DNA of 64,000 nucleotides from Piscicola geometra (Eukaryota; Annelida; Clitellata; Hirudinida; Piscicolidae): NCBI GenBank assembly GCA_943735955.1, contig OX030961.1, positions 6,144,420 to 6,208,419 of the forward strand, read 5' to 3'. Shown piece by piece: positions 1 to 24,487 of this stretch (position 1 is its first letter; each line of letters starts with the position of its first letter). The notes under the pieces were generated by a model. It saw only the letters and a program-made list of their open reading frames with translations, ran no database searches and was not told where the DNA came from. The position numbers and the translations under genes were made by a program.

Positions 1-960
1 ATCCCACCAACCACAACCCTCCCATCCCACCAACCACAACCCTCCCATCCCACCATCCACAACCCCGCCATCCCACCAACCACAACCCTCCCATCCCACC
101 AACCACAACCATCCCATCCCACCATCCACAACCCTCCCATCCCACCAACCACAACCCTCCCATTCCACCAACCACAGCAACCATCCCATCCCACCAACCA
201 CAACCCTCCCATCCCACCAGCCACAACCCTCCCATCCCACCAACCAACCACAACCCTCCCATCCCACCAACCACAGCCCTCCCATCCCACCAACCACCAC
301 AACCCTCCCATCCCACCAACCACAGCAACCCTCCCATCCCACCAACCACAGCCCTCCCATCCCACCAACCACCACAACCCTCCCATCCCACCAACCACCA
401 CAACCCTCCCATCCCACCAACCACAGCAACCCTTCCATCCCAACAACCACAGCAACCCTTCCATCCCACCAACCACAACCCTCCCATCCCACCAACCACA
501 ACCCTCCCATCCCACCAACCATAACCCTCCCATCCCACCAACCACAACCCTTCCATCCCACCAACCACAACCCTCCCATCCCACCAACCACAGCAACCCT
601 CCCATCCCACCAACCACCACAACTCTCCCATCCCACCAACCACAGCAACCCTCCCATCCCACCAACCACAACCCTCCCATCCCACCAACCACAACCATCC
701 CATCCCACCAGCCACAACCCTCCCATCCCACCAACCACAACCCTCCCATCCCACCAACCACAACCCTCCCATCCCACCAACCACAACCCTCCCATCCCAC
801 CAACCACAACCCTCCCATCCCACCAACTACAGCAACCATCCCATCCCACCAACCACAGCAACCCTCCCATCCCACCAACCACAGCAACCCTTCCATCCCA
901 CCAACCAAACACAACCCTCCCATCCCACCAACCACAGCAACCCTCCGGCCTTCCCATCCC
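1..960. repeat. Degenerate minisatellite in a PI4KA intron
   Basis: Tandem array with a unit of about 23 bp, built around CCCATCCCACCAACCACAA with CCT or CAGCAA variants between units. It runs from the window edge to 5 bp before the first recognisable PI4KA exon. The A/C-rich strand lies on the sense side, directly upstream of the splice acceptor. It contains no gene. Confidence 0.9.
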
Positions 961-965
961 AAAAG

Positions 966-14104
<13,139 letters not shown>

Positions 14105-17100
14105 ATGTCTCAGCCAATTTCAATGTTGCTTTTCGTCTGCTTCTTCTTCGTCTTCTCGCAACACGTTATGTCTTTCCAGGAAGGTATGAGTGGATGGATG
14201 GATGGATGGATGGATGAATGGATGGATGGATGGTAGAATGGATGGATGGATGGATGGGTGGATGGGTGAATGGGTGAATGGATGAATAGATGAATGGATG
14301 GGTGAATGGGTGGGTGAATGGATGGGTGAATGGATGGGTGAATGGATGGGTGAATGGGTGGGTGAATGGATAAAACGCACTAGTAAATTATAACGATTGA
14401 AAAGAGTGCCTTATACAATGTGCTGTACAGTTAATTGCACAAAAAATTAAAAACATATATTTACAACTTTCTTCTAATCCAATCTTCTCTGAAAGTTCTA
14501 TAGCCCCAGGGTGCTCAAATCTCTTTGGAAAGGCCGCGAAGTGATTAGCCTCGCATTACCAACGATACAAAGAACCCCTCGCAATGAATGAAAACTTATT
14601 AACACGAAACCGACTCGAAATAGCTTGTAGAAAAGCACAAAAAGTCTGCGGAGAAATACAAAGATGCTGCGTTGATGGAGGGGAGCGCCCATTAGACGAA
14701 TCCCGAAGGTCGAGATCTACGAGTAAATAGATGGACTCCATTAAAGAGCTTTCTCTTTGCATTAGAGCCCTTCAAGCGGCTCTTACGCCATTGAATACTT
14801 TGTCTCTTGTTGCGGAGTCCTCGAAGGCGCTTTGGTTCTTGCGGTCTTTTTTAGTGTCTTCAATGGAGAATAAAATTGCGAAAAAAACTAAAGTGGGCGC
14901 CTAATCATGAAAGGTAAATGCATGGAGTCTTTGTTTATTGCTTTTCGATGAGCTTGAGAAAGGCTTTGTTTTTTTAAATATTTAAATATTTTTATACTTT
15001 TTAGGGTTTAAAAAAATTATTTACGAATTTGCATATTTTGAGCTGGATATATGGAAGATCTTTACTACTCGGAAAATAAATATAACATTTATAAAAAAAA
15101 CTTTCAATAAAGTTTGCAAAACAATTTTGTTTGAATGCATAGTTTTGGGAATTTAAAGTGAATATTGAAACAAAAGAATGTAACTATTGTCAACAGTCTA
15201 TCGGGGTAGACGTAATTGGCTGAGATTGGTTTCTAGCTTGACTATTGTAAAAGAAAAAATAAATAATTTATCTATTTATGGCTTTTTTAATGTCAAAGAT
15301 CATTCTCTGTGTCGAAATTCTAATTGGAAGCACTGACGAATCCTTTCGTACTTTCCAACGCTCACAATGCAAATGGCTGACGGAATGAGTTTTATATATT
15401 CAGAAAGCTAAGTACTTTTTGCTGAGTGACTTATCAGCTTAGGCGATTTCGAGAAAAAATTTGAATACTTGAAAAAACTTTTGCGTGTTTATTAGCTCTC
15501 ACTCTGCAAGATTACCTTTTGTATTAAATCCGACATCTCCTCTTGCCATCTTTCTCCCTTTGGCTTCACTAATTTGATCTTCTAACTATTTTTTATAATG
15601 GAAAAAAACGTAAAATCTTATAAAAAAGCTTTTACTTTCGTGCATGAAGATGGAATTTTCTTTTCTATTTCTAAAAGCTAAGATGCAAAATTGGCGTGAG
15701 TCTTAAAGCTGAAGCCATTTTGTCTAAAGATTATTCATCTTCAGAAAAAATCTGCTGGCCGTTATCCAAACCATTATTGGCAAATCTTTTAAATATTTTT
15801 TCATTTTTAAATAAACGTTCAACTTTGATTTTTTTACAAGCAAAAATCACACTTTTCTAAATTTATTTTTAGAATGTTTTTTGAAAATATAAATGGCGTA
15901 ATAGGCAAAAAGTGTGAATTATGAGCTCAGAACAAAGCGATTCAACGAAGGTAACGAGTGTGTGACTTCATTAGACTTCATTAGGCGACGCTTATTTAAT
16001 CAAGCCTTATCTTCTTTTACAGCTTTGAACACGTCTCAAGATTGAGAGAGTTTTCTTCCACCAAAATATATCTCCCTTTTCAATGTTTAAAGAGTGTTAT
16101 TTCATATCCGATCATGTGATGATGTTTTCTCGGCTATGTAAATACACTCTCTTGCCTTGACACGTGGCGTTGTCTTTATTGAGTTTGTGCTCTGCTCTTG
16201 GCAGATAAGACCTGCTTTCGCATCAATTTTTTACTCTTAGAAAAATATTTTCTACGTTTTTCATTTCCGAGATTATATAAATTATTTTTCAAAAAACTTT
16301 TTTTATAAGCTCGCCTCGCCCCTATGCAGATAACTCAGTTAATGTTGTAATGGCGCTTTTGAACATAAATATTCTTATCTGCTCAAGTCCGGGCTTTACA
16401 TGAAGTAATTCTGACTACATGAATGTCAAATGTCAAGCGTGCTGGCGCTCAATCGATCATGCATTCAAACCCACCACCCAGGAAACCTCGGAGACGCAGA
16501 GTACGACTACCCGTATAAAGTGGAGAGGTGATTGATGTCTTTGCTGATTTAAATGCATTGAAGATCTGGCAGTTTTGAAAAGATTTTGAATAGTTTTTTA
16601 AGTTTTGTTTTTGTATGATAAAATCAAAATAATTAAATACATATAAATATAGATTTTTCGGAGTTTAAATGAAATAATTGTTAAGTACAAAAAAAATGTA
16701 TAGATTATTTTTTGCTTGATTTAGTAGGTACCTGTGGTCAACTGTAAATAACTTTATTCGAAAAAAGCATTTGGAAACGCAAGAACGATCAAGCCGAATA
16801 AAGCATTGCCATAAATGCGAAAATGCGAAATTTTAGACGAATATAAAAACTCAGATACTTTAAAATAACATATATTTATTTTTAAACATTTTGAAAATTT
16901 CAATCTTCGAAACTTATTTTAAATCTATCATTTTGCAACTGCCAAGCGCTCACACAAAGCCATCAAAATGGCATCCACCTCCCATCCACACAGACGTGGC
17001 AACAACTTCTGCAACAGATGGTCTGAAGAGTGTGTTCCCAACGTCAAAGTCTCCTTTGCCTCTTGCTGCGAAGGTACACTCCACCATCCATCTTCCATTT

Positions 17101-17556
17101 CTGCGACCATCTATTAATTTGGTCAATCGCCATCGTCTTAGTTGCTAAGCCTCCAAGAAGCGAGAGAATGTCGATGAAACTTTATTGAAAGTTAATTTCC
17201 CTTTTGATACTTTATTGCTGGTTTCCCTCGCAAGTGTGTCACCTTCACCACTTCATACTAAACGCCTTTCCATCCTCCACCCACCACCCATCCATCACCC
17301 ATCCACCATCCATCCACCACCCATCCACCACCCATCCACCGTACCATCAACCACCCATCCATCCACCATCCATCCACCATCCACAGACCATCCATCAACC
17401 ACCCATTCACTCGCCATTCACAATGGTGGTGGCGATAATTCACCCCCCATTCAGCACCCATTCACACCCATCGACGCAGGACTGAAATGCGACTGTGGGG
17501 GCTTGATCTTCAAGAGCAGGAAGTGTACGTGCAAGAGAGCCTCGTTCTTTGGTTGA
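14105..17556 (+). CDS. Secreted eight-cysteine knot peptide precursor, copy A (toxin- or neuropeptide-like)
   Basis: Coding exons 14105-14183, 16482-16527, 16994-17073 and 17480-17556, phases 1, 2, 1. Exon 1 encodes Met plus a hydrophobic signal peptide (core [11 protein letters not shown]). Exon 2 encodes a short acidic propeptide ending in Glu-Arg; with the first codon of exon 3 this gives an Arg-Arg cleavage site. Exons 3 and 4 encode the mature peptide with spacing C-x6-C-x10-CC-x4-C-x1-C-x9-C-x1-C. That is an inhibitor-cystine-knot pattern with the extra C-x-C pair seen in agatoxin-type spider toxins and arthropod agatoxin-like peptides. The last residues are Ser-Phe-Phe-Gly, so a C-terminal amide is expected. 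An AG acceptor directly before the ATG suggests an upstream 5' UTR exon. Target and toxicity cannot be read from the sequence; a neuropeptide-like role is equally possible. Confidence 0.82.
14187..14372. repeat. (GGAT/GAAT)n repeat in intron 1 of knot gene A
   Basis: GGATGGATG/GGGTGAAT units starting three bases after the GTATGAG donor of exon 1, G-rich on the sense strand. Confidence 0.9.
17270..17410. repeat. (CCATCCA)n repeat in intron 3 of knot gene A
   Basis: CCATCCACCACC-type units lying upstream of the acceptor of exon 17480-17556, A/C-rich on the sense strand. Confidence 0.85.
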
Positions 17557-19579
17557 TGGAGAGATGAGAGAAATGATGATGGAGGGGTGGAAGATGATGA
17601 TGGGGGGTAGAGAATGATAATGGAGGGGGTGAAGAGTGAAGCCATGAATATGTATTAGATGTAAACTCTATGTTGATTCAAGAATATTCGGCAAGATTGC
17701 CGTTCTTTGAGTATAATTTAGTTTCTAGTTTCGGTTGCTATTCGTTAGATCACATACGTCCCAATAGTTTATGGAAAATATATTTATATTAAAAATAAAT
17801 TTTATAAAGAAGTGGATAGTTTTGAAATATACTTTTCCTTGAACACTCTTTGATGCGTTGGGACCCATAGAGTCCGTTCGACCTTGGAGCAGCCACAAGA
17901 AGGTCTTTCAGAAATTAAAGTGTTTCAAAACATTTTCAAACTTTTGGTTATTGAATTTTAAAAAATGAATTCAAAAAAGGCAGATTGTTGAAGTTAATCT
18001 GGTAAGTTATTATAGTGAGCTCATAATAGTTTTATTTTTAAAACAAAATAACAAAATAAAGTAAGTATAATTATGAAGCTTTTCAGCATCTGATTCCAGG
18101 AAGTGTTGGAATGCAGAGTTTTTTCTCAGATGTCTAAATGAGAAGTTTCTACGATAGTGTTGCATAATTTTCATCCTAGACGCATGAAAATGATTTGTTA
18201 ACATTCCAAATGAAAGTGCGATCCCAAAATGAGAAAAATGGAAAGAAAGGTTTTCAAATGAATTAAATAAAATCCGAGATTATATACAGAAAAGTTATTG
18301 AAAAAAGAATGGTTGAAATGAAAAGAGATGCCCTGAAAACGTATGAGACAAAATCTCGCTGAAATTAAGGGAAACTTAAAAAGTTCTTGACGATATTTTA
18401 GCTAATTACTGAATGACTTTTTAAATTAGTTTTTTCTGTTTTTTGAATGAGTTTTTTCATCAACGGCTAGTTTTCAGTCTTTTTTACTCTAAATGAAATT
18501 CTCACACCAAAATTTTATCATTGTTAGATTTTTAATTGTTTAAACTTTTGAAAACCTATTTATTTTAAAATTGGTAAAAAACGATATAAAAAAATGTGTC
18601 AGTCACTGTCTCTTCTTTTTGTAAAAATGGTTTTCTTCATTTACTCTGCATCTCATGTATTTTAAATGTATAAAAATCTCCAAACAAAAAATTTGATGTT
18701 TCAAATTTAAATTTCTAAACACTTACATTATTCTTGAAGTTTGTGACACGTTTTTGACGAGTTGTTTTTCTGATAAAGACGCGTACTAAAACGACAATGT
18801 TGGTTTCAACTTTAAGGCCAACAAGTGCTTGAAAAGAGACAAACGAATGCACATCATTATATTTTTAAACTTTTTTTTGTATATTTAAAACCCGAGCCTT
18901 TAAACTTTTTGCATTTCAGCTATTTAAATTATCAAAATAAACAATGCAAACTGCCAAGTGAGAACTGTGACTATCCAATATTCTTGCAAGTATTTGCTTC
19001 AGAGGCTTTTGCACATGACACTCTTATGCATAACCTTTGAGCGGCCATGAAAACAAGTCTTCAAACGCATGAGAGCCTAGGGCAGTTCTAATTTCACATG
19101 TCATGATTTTTATACCCTAAAACTTTGGTCTATAATACCACAAATAGCAGGCTCAAAAAAATGAATACAAATGCTTTCTTGCCACACGAGTCTTTCAGAA
19201 AGGCTCATCGTAAGAGACGGATGTTTGAGTGATAGTGGCTTTTCTAAAAGAGCCTCAAGTCTCTTCCTGGATTAACAACATTGAACCTGTAAATAATTCT
19301 ATAGAATTCCTTTTCAACTCGAAGCACATTGAAAGTTTAAATTCACACATTCTGCAGCATTTATTTGCTTTTTTGAATAGGCAAACAACTAAGCAAACAC
19401 TAAACGCACACCTACTGAAATGTGTGTGCACTCAATGAGAACATTTGAAGCAAAATTATTATTTTTAAAACTTTAGGTTTTTTAATCTAAAAAGAGTATC
19501 AATCAATTTAGAATTGAGAAACTATTTTTTGAGCTTTCATACATGAGCGCATGGGCGTGTTGGAGTGGACGGCAGGGGG
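17557..19579. other. Spacer between the two knot-peptide genes
   Basis: AT-rich and unique-looking. The first few hundred bases presumably carry the gene A 3' UTR. I find no third knot paralogue and no exon with a convincing protein match. Confidence 0.5.
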
Positions 19580-19647
19580 TATATAGAAGAGGAATTGGCA
19601 GGGAGCTGGCTTTTTCACATGTTTTCCTCCACTGGTGCTTCGACAAT
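19580..19647 (+). promoter_or_regulatory. TATA box and candidate 5' UTR exon of knot gene B
   Basis: TATATAG at 19580-19586 in a GC-richer patch is followed about 30 bases later by the expected start region. A good donor, CAAT|GTGAGT, lies at 19647/19648. The ATG exon of gene B begins right after an acceptor (CTACAG at 20875-20880), so an upstream non-coding exon is required, and this one fits. The start site itself is inferred. Confidence 0.5.
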
Positions 19648-20674
19648 GTGAGTTTTTTTAATTTTATTAATACATTTTATATTTTATTTTATTAATACAT
19701 TTGTTTTTAATTTTAAATATTTTTTGAAACAAATAATAATTTAGTGGGAAATAAATTGAAAACTGAGGGCAAGGAGGGGTAAGAGGAATATAAATGACGA
19801 ATTAGAGACGGTTCATTATTTTTGCTCAAGAAAATACCTATTAAAGAATAAAATCAGCGTTATTTTAGCATATTTTAAGCTGTCTCTCTGCGTATTATAA
19901 AAGATTAAAAAGAATAATAAAATTAATTTAAAGTTAATTCGCTCAATTCTGAAACAATCAAAAGTCTTTCCCTATAAACTAGAAAAGTAACCCTATGTGG
20001 AATTCAATAATCTCTGACTGCAACATTCACACGTGACCTCGGCAGCCTTCAACAGATGTGCTTCCAATATTCTTCCGCTTCGGCGCTCTTTATGGGAACC
20101 ATCCTCGCATCCATCATTTGCGCCTCTATTCAACGAGCTTGCGAGCCATTTTGGCCGAAATCGCGCTGTGGGAAGTGTCGAACGAGTCAGAGAAAAATTG
20201 AAGCGAATAATGTTTTGTAGTTTAATCTCCTCCTCTTGTTGGCACAGAGGATATCATTCGTCCAGAGCAAACTTACAGGGCAGTAAACATCATTTGATTG
20301 CTTTTTTCTCACTTTTTTCCATTTGTTTCCTGGCAGCATCTTTCTTTCTTTCTGTCGGTATGTTCAAATAAAAAACTTTTTCCCATAAACTTTCAATAAT
20401 TGAAGTACTTTTTTCGGTTATTTCAAAAAAAACATAAAATTCGTCTTTACAAACTTGATTTTGTCGAAAATTACGCACTAAGACACTCTCACACACACAC
20501 AAACACAAACACACACACAAACCAACACACACACACACACAAACGTACATACCCGTGCATAAGTGCATCTTCTGAGAGCAACAAATGTGAGGAAGTAGGT
20601 CACCATGCCCTGATTAGAACCCCGTCTTTTCAATGACTCTTGCTGATCATATTTTTGTGGAAAGTGTCATGTCT

Positions 20675-20880
20675 TCACTTCATCATCATTATCCTCATAC
20701 CCATCTCAGCATCATCATCATCATCACTATCTCAGCATCATCATCATCATCACTATCTCAGCATCACTACCTCATCATCACAACCTCATCATCACTACCT
20801 CATCATCAATACCTCTCATCATCATTATTATCATCATCATCTTCATTATGATCCTCACTATCTCACCATCATCACTACAG
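20675..20880. repeat. CAT-rich repeat upstream of knot gene B exon 1
   Basis: CATCAT and CTATCTCATCAT units running into the acceptor at 20880. A close copy of its left part (TTATCCTCATACCCATCTCA and flank) recurs at 21358-21480 inside intron 1. Confidence 0.85.
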
Positions 20881-20881
20881 C

Positions 20882-23301
20882 ATGTTATTCAAAGTGATCT
20901 CTCTCTTCATCTGCATCAACATCATCATCAGCACCTGCAGCAGCGTCGACGCATCTCTCGAAGACAGACTATACTCAGATGGCAAGACTCTCTCTTCATC
21001 TGTTACAATTAAAACCCCCGATTTAAATCCACTTTTTTCTTGTTTTTTACTTATTTTCATTTATTCACTACTTTGTTTGAGTTCTGTTTATTTTCACCGA
21101 AGAAAACAACTAGGAAATTAAAAGCTTTTTTCCTATAAAGGAGTCTTAAATTTCTTTGGGCATAGGCTAAGTAGTAGTAAATTAGTAGAGAGTGTTTAAA
21201 GCGGGAAGAACTTATGGTGATTTACGCTACCTGCACGGAATTAACAAAAGAAAGGTTAGGTGCGTGCTTCTAGAAGCTGCTTCAAGACCACAAAATGGCC
21301 GTAGGAGTAAAGATGGACGTGTGAGGAGAATTATTATTGTTGATACTATTCATCATCGTTATCCTCATACCCATCTCAGCATCATCATCATCATCACTAT
21401 CTCATCATCACTATCTCATCATCACTATCTCATCATCACTATCTCATCATCACTACTTCATCATCACTACCTCATTAATTCTTATCATTATTATAATTGT
21501 TGTTGTTGTTGTTGTTAGGAGATGCTTTCATGTGTTTCTTTTTTTCAAAACACTATGTTTTGCACCTCATCGAATATGCCTCCTCCCTCTCCTCTTTTTC
21601 TTCTTCCTCCTCCTCATCCTCCTCCTCTTCCCGCCACTTCCGAAAACATCTTGTCTTCTTGCCTAATTTAAAACTTCATTTCCCTTCAAAAACATCTTGC
21701 TCGCAAATAACTCAGCAATATTCTATTCTTTTTCGAATTTTGCTTCTATTAAAAACATTCGACTCTTTTTATTTCACGTCACACGAAGAGTTGCTTGTCA
21801 CTTTGAGTTGCACGATCAGAAGTGACTTTTGCATCTCATTTCATTCCATCTTTTTGCCACCTCCAAGCTTTCCAAGAGGGAGTATCTAATAAATAATTCA
21901 TTTTTCTCATCTCATCTACTTCACGAAAAAACTTCAAACTATTTTTTTTCAACTTCATGTGAAACATTTATTTAAAGATTTTTATTTATTTAAAAAAATA
22001 TAATTTAAGAAAAATATTAAATATTTTAATATGCAATAAAGGCATTAATATCGTTCCAGTCCATCTCAAATGACCTTCAACTAAAAGTCTTCATTCACTT
22101 TCCAGAAAATGATGACGTTGGAGGCATGCAGAAGTAAGAACCTCATAAATGAAGATTTTAACGATTTTAAGTTTTGATGTCTTTCTCATTTCGTGCATGT
22201 GTGGGCAATTGCGTTAAAGTTTAAACTGACCAAACCCTCTCTGTACTTTTTCAAAAGAAGTGGCCAAAAGTTTACTCGCATTTTAAAATCATCACTTTTC
22301 ATTTATCGTCTCTCGCATTCTTTAAAAAAATACCGTATGAATGAAATCAGCGCATTTGATTTCATTAAAAAGCTCTATATAAATATATTAGATTAATTGA
22401 TTGGTTGATTAATTGATTGGTTGATTAATTGATTGGTTGATTAATTGATTGGTTGATTAATTGATTGGTTGATTAATTGATTGGTTGATTAATTGATTGG
22501 TTGATTAATTGATTGGTTGATTAATTGATTGGTTGGTTAATTGATTGGTTTATTAATTGATTGGTTGATTAATTGATTGGTTGATTAATTGATTGGTTGA
22601 TTAATTGAATGGTTGATTAATTGATTGGTTGATTAATTGATTGGTCGATTAATTGATTGGTTGATTAATTGATTGGTTGATTAATTGATTGGTCGATTAA
22701 TTGATTGGTTGATTAATTGATTGGTTGCTTAATTGATTGGTTGATTAATTGGTTGGTTGATTAATTTATTGGTTGATTAATTGATTGTTTAATTGATTGA
22801 TTGATTAATTGATTGGTTGAAATCAAAGCTTCAACACCACCAATGAGTTAAAAACCTCGCAGACGAGATGGTCCTTACTGCAACAACTGGGGCGAGGAGT
22901 GCATTCCAGGCCTTCGCTACTCCTTCACGTCCTGCTGTCGAGGTTTTCATCGCGTCCGTTTTTGCTCGTTCAGCGTCCTTTGAATAACCTAAACGCAGTA
23001 AATTAAAGGAATTAGTAGGCTTTTATTGTAGTTTAGCATTGAAAATGAAACTTTAGCTCGTAGATTATTTGGTTTATATTTGTGGATTGTTAAAACGTTT
23101 TCAAAGTTACATTCTATAAACCTGAAAAAACTAAAATAGTAATAATTTGTATACTTATTATTATTATTAATATTTTCATTATTATTAATGTGGTTAATTC
23201 TGAAAGACAAAATGCTCTCAGGGATGAAGTGCCATTGCGGCGGCATCTTCAGCGTGAGGAGGGACTGCATTTGCCTGCGGAAGTCCATCTTCTTCCAGTG
23301 A
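20882..23301 (+). CDS. Secreted eight-cysteine knot peptide precursor, copy B (toxin- or neuropeptide-like)
   Basis: Coding exons 20882-20981, 22107-22134, 22863-22942 and 23222-23301, with the same phase pattern (1, 2, 1) as copy A. Exon 1 encodes a signal peptide (MLFKVISLFICINIII, likely cleaved after Val-Asp-Ala) and an acidic start of the propeptide. Its donor appears to be GC (G|GCAAGA), because the only nearby GT donor breaks the phase. Exon 2 is only 28 nt and joins exon 3 to give a Lys-Arg cleavage site. The mature part has the same cysteine spacing as copy A, C-x6-C-x10-CC-x4-C-x1-C-x9-C-x1-C, and shares Glu-Glu before Cys2, Ser-Phe before the CC pair, Cys-x-Cys-Gly-Gly and the Phe-Phe near the end. 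It ends in Gln rather than Gly, so no amide is predicted. AATAAA at 23504 is a likely polyadenylation signal. Confidence 0.8.
21345..21485. repeat. Second copy of the CAT-rich repeat, intron 1 of knot gene B
   Basis: Shares the unit order of 20675-20760 (TATCCTCATACCCATCTCAGCATC..., quoted in part) and then continues as CTATCTCATCATCA units. It looks like a local segmental duplication. Confidence 0.7.
22391..22820. repeat. 16 bp minisatellite in intron 2 of knot gene B
   Basis: About 26 tandem copies of TTGATTAATTGATTGG with few substitutions. It ends about 40 bp before the exon 3 acceptor at 22862. Confidence 0.93.
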
Positions 23302-24487
23302 TCATGACGTAGATGCTGATGAGGATGAGATGATGATGATGATGATGCTAATTAAGCTGAGGGTGATGAGAATGATGATGATGATGAGATGCTGATGATG
23401 ATGATGAGATGCTGCTGATGATGATGATGGTAGTGATGGTGATGACTATCATGTTAAGGATGCTTCTATCATGCTTCTATAATGATACGTCCTTTTTTGG
23501 CATAATAAAAATAATTTAACACAGTTTTGTTTGATTGTTTGAATGCATCTGTAGCATGAGAGGTGATCCTGGGGGGTGCTGGAGTCAGAAACCTTCCACT
23601 TTTTAAGAGGGGGGTCCCCCTTAATGTGGCCCCTCCACTTTTTTTAATTTTTTTATTTAACTTTTTTTATTTTGATATGAGCACAATCGTCAACCATGGC
23701 ATAAAAGTGAATGTTTATAGAGTGATACATTGTGACACTGCCTCATCTAAGCGATAATTCAATGAGGTTTCTCGTTCGAACAAATGATCATCACAATGAG
23801 CCCGAAAAATCCAAAAGTTTACTGTTAAAAATAATAAGTTTCGTTAGGATGCAAACGAAACTAGAAGGTTGAAAAGTAATGCGGTTTACACTTGCAAGAC
23901 ACAATCAAATAGTTACAGAGAATTCAGCTTTATTTGAATTGTTAAAAGGCTAATCTTTTCATTTAACTATTTTGTTAATACAGAGCTTTTGAATTTTTTT
24001 TGTTTCAGAGACGAGTAACTGTTTCCTTTCAATTATTTAACTTAGTGGCATCTGAGGTTTTTGATCACGAACCTGAGACGAAAACATCAAATTCAATGCT
24101 TCAAAACTTTATTAAAATAGAACGGATTATGCAGGTGAATGGATTAAATGAAACCTAACGTTAAAGAGTTCAAAACAAACTCACAAAAACAACTGAAATT
24201 ACATAAAAACCCTTCCCAAGTAAATTATTAAAAGCTCTCAACGAGCCTTAACTTTAAAAGAACATTTTATAGAAGTTAAGTTAGTGAAAATAATTCAAAC
24301 TCTGAAAAGTAACAAATACTTAATACAAGGAATAGAAATTAACTACTAACCCTAGCCAATTAATTTTTTTGAAACTCTTTAAAGAGCCAAATGAAATTTT
24401 AATTAAATAAACTTGTTTATATTTTGCAAAAAGCTATGATTATGACTTTTCTTAATTACTGAACTACCGTATCTCCGGGAAAATCAT
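23302..24487. other. Spacer between knot gene B and the carboxylesterase
   Basis: Contains GATGAT simple repeat (23315-23450), the gene B polyadenylation signal at 23504, and a G/C-run patch at 23565-23640 (GGGGGGTCCCCC with flanking CTCCACTTTTT). The genes on either side converge here. No further exon is seen. Confidence 0.5.

Noticed and set aside
1..960. CRISPR-like array
   Set aside because: Units are contiguous degenerate minisatellite copies without unique spacers, in an animal intron.
20033..20371. 112-residue frame in intron 1 of knot gene B
   Set aside because: No recognisable domain or family, and it lies between the proposed 5' UTR exon and the coding exon.
22193..22396. 67-residue frame in knot gene B intron 2
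   Set aside because: Composition is ordinary AT-rich intron and nothing matches; it ends at the 16 bp minisatellite.
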